From NCBI GenBank assembly GCA_019100305.1, contig JAHRHW010000058.1, forward strand, positions 1-15,121: a stretch of DNA of 15,121 nt. The letters are read 5' to 3'. Of the stretch, positions 14,509 to 15,121 are shown piece after piece. The position numbers and the translations under genes were made by a program. Source of the DNA: Candidatus Thiodiazotropha taylori. GTDB lineage: Bacteria; Pseudomonadota; Gammaproteobacteria; Chromatiales; Chromatiaceae. The notes below the pieces were generated by a model. The model was not told the origin of the DNA, searched no databases, and saw only the letters and a list, made by a program, of their open reading frames with translations. The stretch's first letter is position 1. Each line of letters opens with the position of its first letter.

Positions 14509-15121
14509 TTAGCGCCAGATGCGGAATATGGTTCGATGCCGAGGTGAGAGTCTGGTTGTGTAGTTGTCCGGCAGATCCACAAACTGGTCCGGGAAAGCTT
14601 CCATGGGACCAATGTAGTTGTCATATCTGTCTCCTAATTCGAGCAGTCGATCGATGCGCTCTGCGGGTTCGGGGTGTGTGCGCAATAGTGAAGGCTCCGG
14701 CCTGCGGTATCCCGGAAGAAGCAGGTTTTGCCAGATCCTGCCATTGGGATAGGCGATTTTATTCAAGGCCTGGGCCAATCCTGTCGGGTCTCCCGTCAAT
14801 TCAGCGGCCAACAGGTCGGCATCGAATTCCCGTATTCTGGAGAGACCGAGCTGCATCACGGCACTTAGGCTTGGGGAGACAATCAGCAGCAGTACGCCCC
14901 ACAGGGAGAAGGGGGTATAGCCAAGCAACAGCAAGGGAAATGAAGCCAGCAGTAAGATGATTCCCAAGCTGGACATCAGATGGGTCAGCCGGCTGATCAG
15001 ATCGGCGATACTCATCAGTCGGATATCGTTGTTTGCAAGGTGGGCGGTTTCATGGGCCAGCACTGCGGTCAGTTCACGCATTGAGAGCAGTTGCAAAATT
15101 CCGTCGGTCAGGGCTATCGCG
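14509..15121 (-). CDS. M48-family membrane zinc metalloprotease (HtpX-like), C-terminal part
   Basis: This gene runs off the right edge, so only the C-terminal 204 residues are visible. The metalloprotease motif HExxH is present as LAHETAHLANND, with the third zinc ligand Glu in REFDADLLAAELTGDP. Two hydrophobic segments follow the HExxH motif (SLGIILLLASFPLLLLG and GVLLLIVSPSLSAVMQL), as in HtpX/M48B proteases. The family's downstream TLRTHP-like signature appears as LLRTHPEPAERIDRLLEL. Family members degrade misfolded membrane proteins, but the precise role here cannot be told. The visible frame runs through to the edge (AIALTDGILQLLSM before the HExxH motif), so a TTG near 15096 is only an internal codon. 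It lies upstream, on the same strand, of the GGDEF-EAL gene. Confidence 0.88.
   Translation of the reverse strand, partial: AIALTDGILQLLSMRELTAVLAHETAHLANNDIRLMSIADLISRLTHLMSSLGIILLLASFPLLLLGYTPFSLWGVLLLIVSPSLSAVMQLGLSRIREFDADLLAAELTGDPTGLAQALNKIAYPNGRIWQNLLLPGYRRPEPSLLRTHPEPAERIDRLLELGDRYDNYIGPMEAFPDQFVDLPDNYTTRLSPRHRTIFRIWR

Overview
The window reads as chromosome from a free-living or symbiotic chemolithotrophic gammaproteobacterium, probably a hydrogen-oxidising, nitrogen-fixing relative of the sulfur-oxidiser group (Sedimenticola / Candidatus Thiodiazotropha type). This is inferred from three things: a complete H2-sensing hupTUV operon, a Shethna-type FeSII ferredoxin (a nitrogenase-protection protein) and an SthA transhydrogenase very close to the gammaproteobacterial form. 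No rRNA, tRNA, insertion sequence, integrase or CRISPR array is visible.

Region 1 (142-3963, + strand) is a tightly coupled operon. It holds a soluble PAS-histidine kinase (HupT) followed by the small and large subunits of a regulatory [NiFe] hydrogenase (HupU, HupV), with overlapping stop and start codons. HupV carries the two bulky gas-channel residues typical of oxygen-tolerant H2 sensors and ends exactly at the active-site motif, so it needs no maturation protease. The response regulator and the energy-converting hydrogenase it would control lie outside the window.

Region 2 (about 4215-5630, + strand) holds a class I SAM-dependent methyltransferase and a YhbS-like GNAT acetyltransferase, separated by a strong hairpin. 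Region 3 (5631-7837, + strand) is a 640-residue outer-membrane-type lipoprotein of unknown function. Its N-terminal half resembles a divergent MACPF-type domain, and its upstream region is AT-rich, full of small inverted repeats and includes a CRP-like site.

Region 4 (7855-9247) is a small divergent regulatory unit. An HxlR-type repressor (+) faces an SRPBCC/AHSA1 protein and a small membrane protein (-), and a perfect 19-bp palindrome between them contains a consensus -10 box. The membrane-protein gene is broken by a single-base frameshift. Region 5 (9246-10335) has FeSII (-), convergent with the regulator across a 13-bp perfect stem, then an SMR-family (SugE/Gdx-like) exporter (+) with a repeat-containing leader.

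Region 6 (10640-15121, - strand) holds sthA, a membrane-anchored GGDEF-EAL protein with both catalytic motifs intact but no inhibitory site, and the C-terminal part of an M48 membrane metalloprotease that runs off the right edge.

The most distinctive items are the MACPF-like lipoprotein with its regulatory region, the HxlR/SRPBCC operator, the FeSII gene away from any nif genes, and the atypical SMR exporter.
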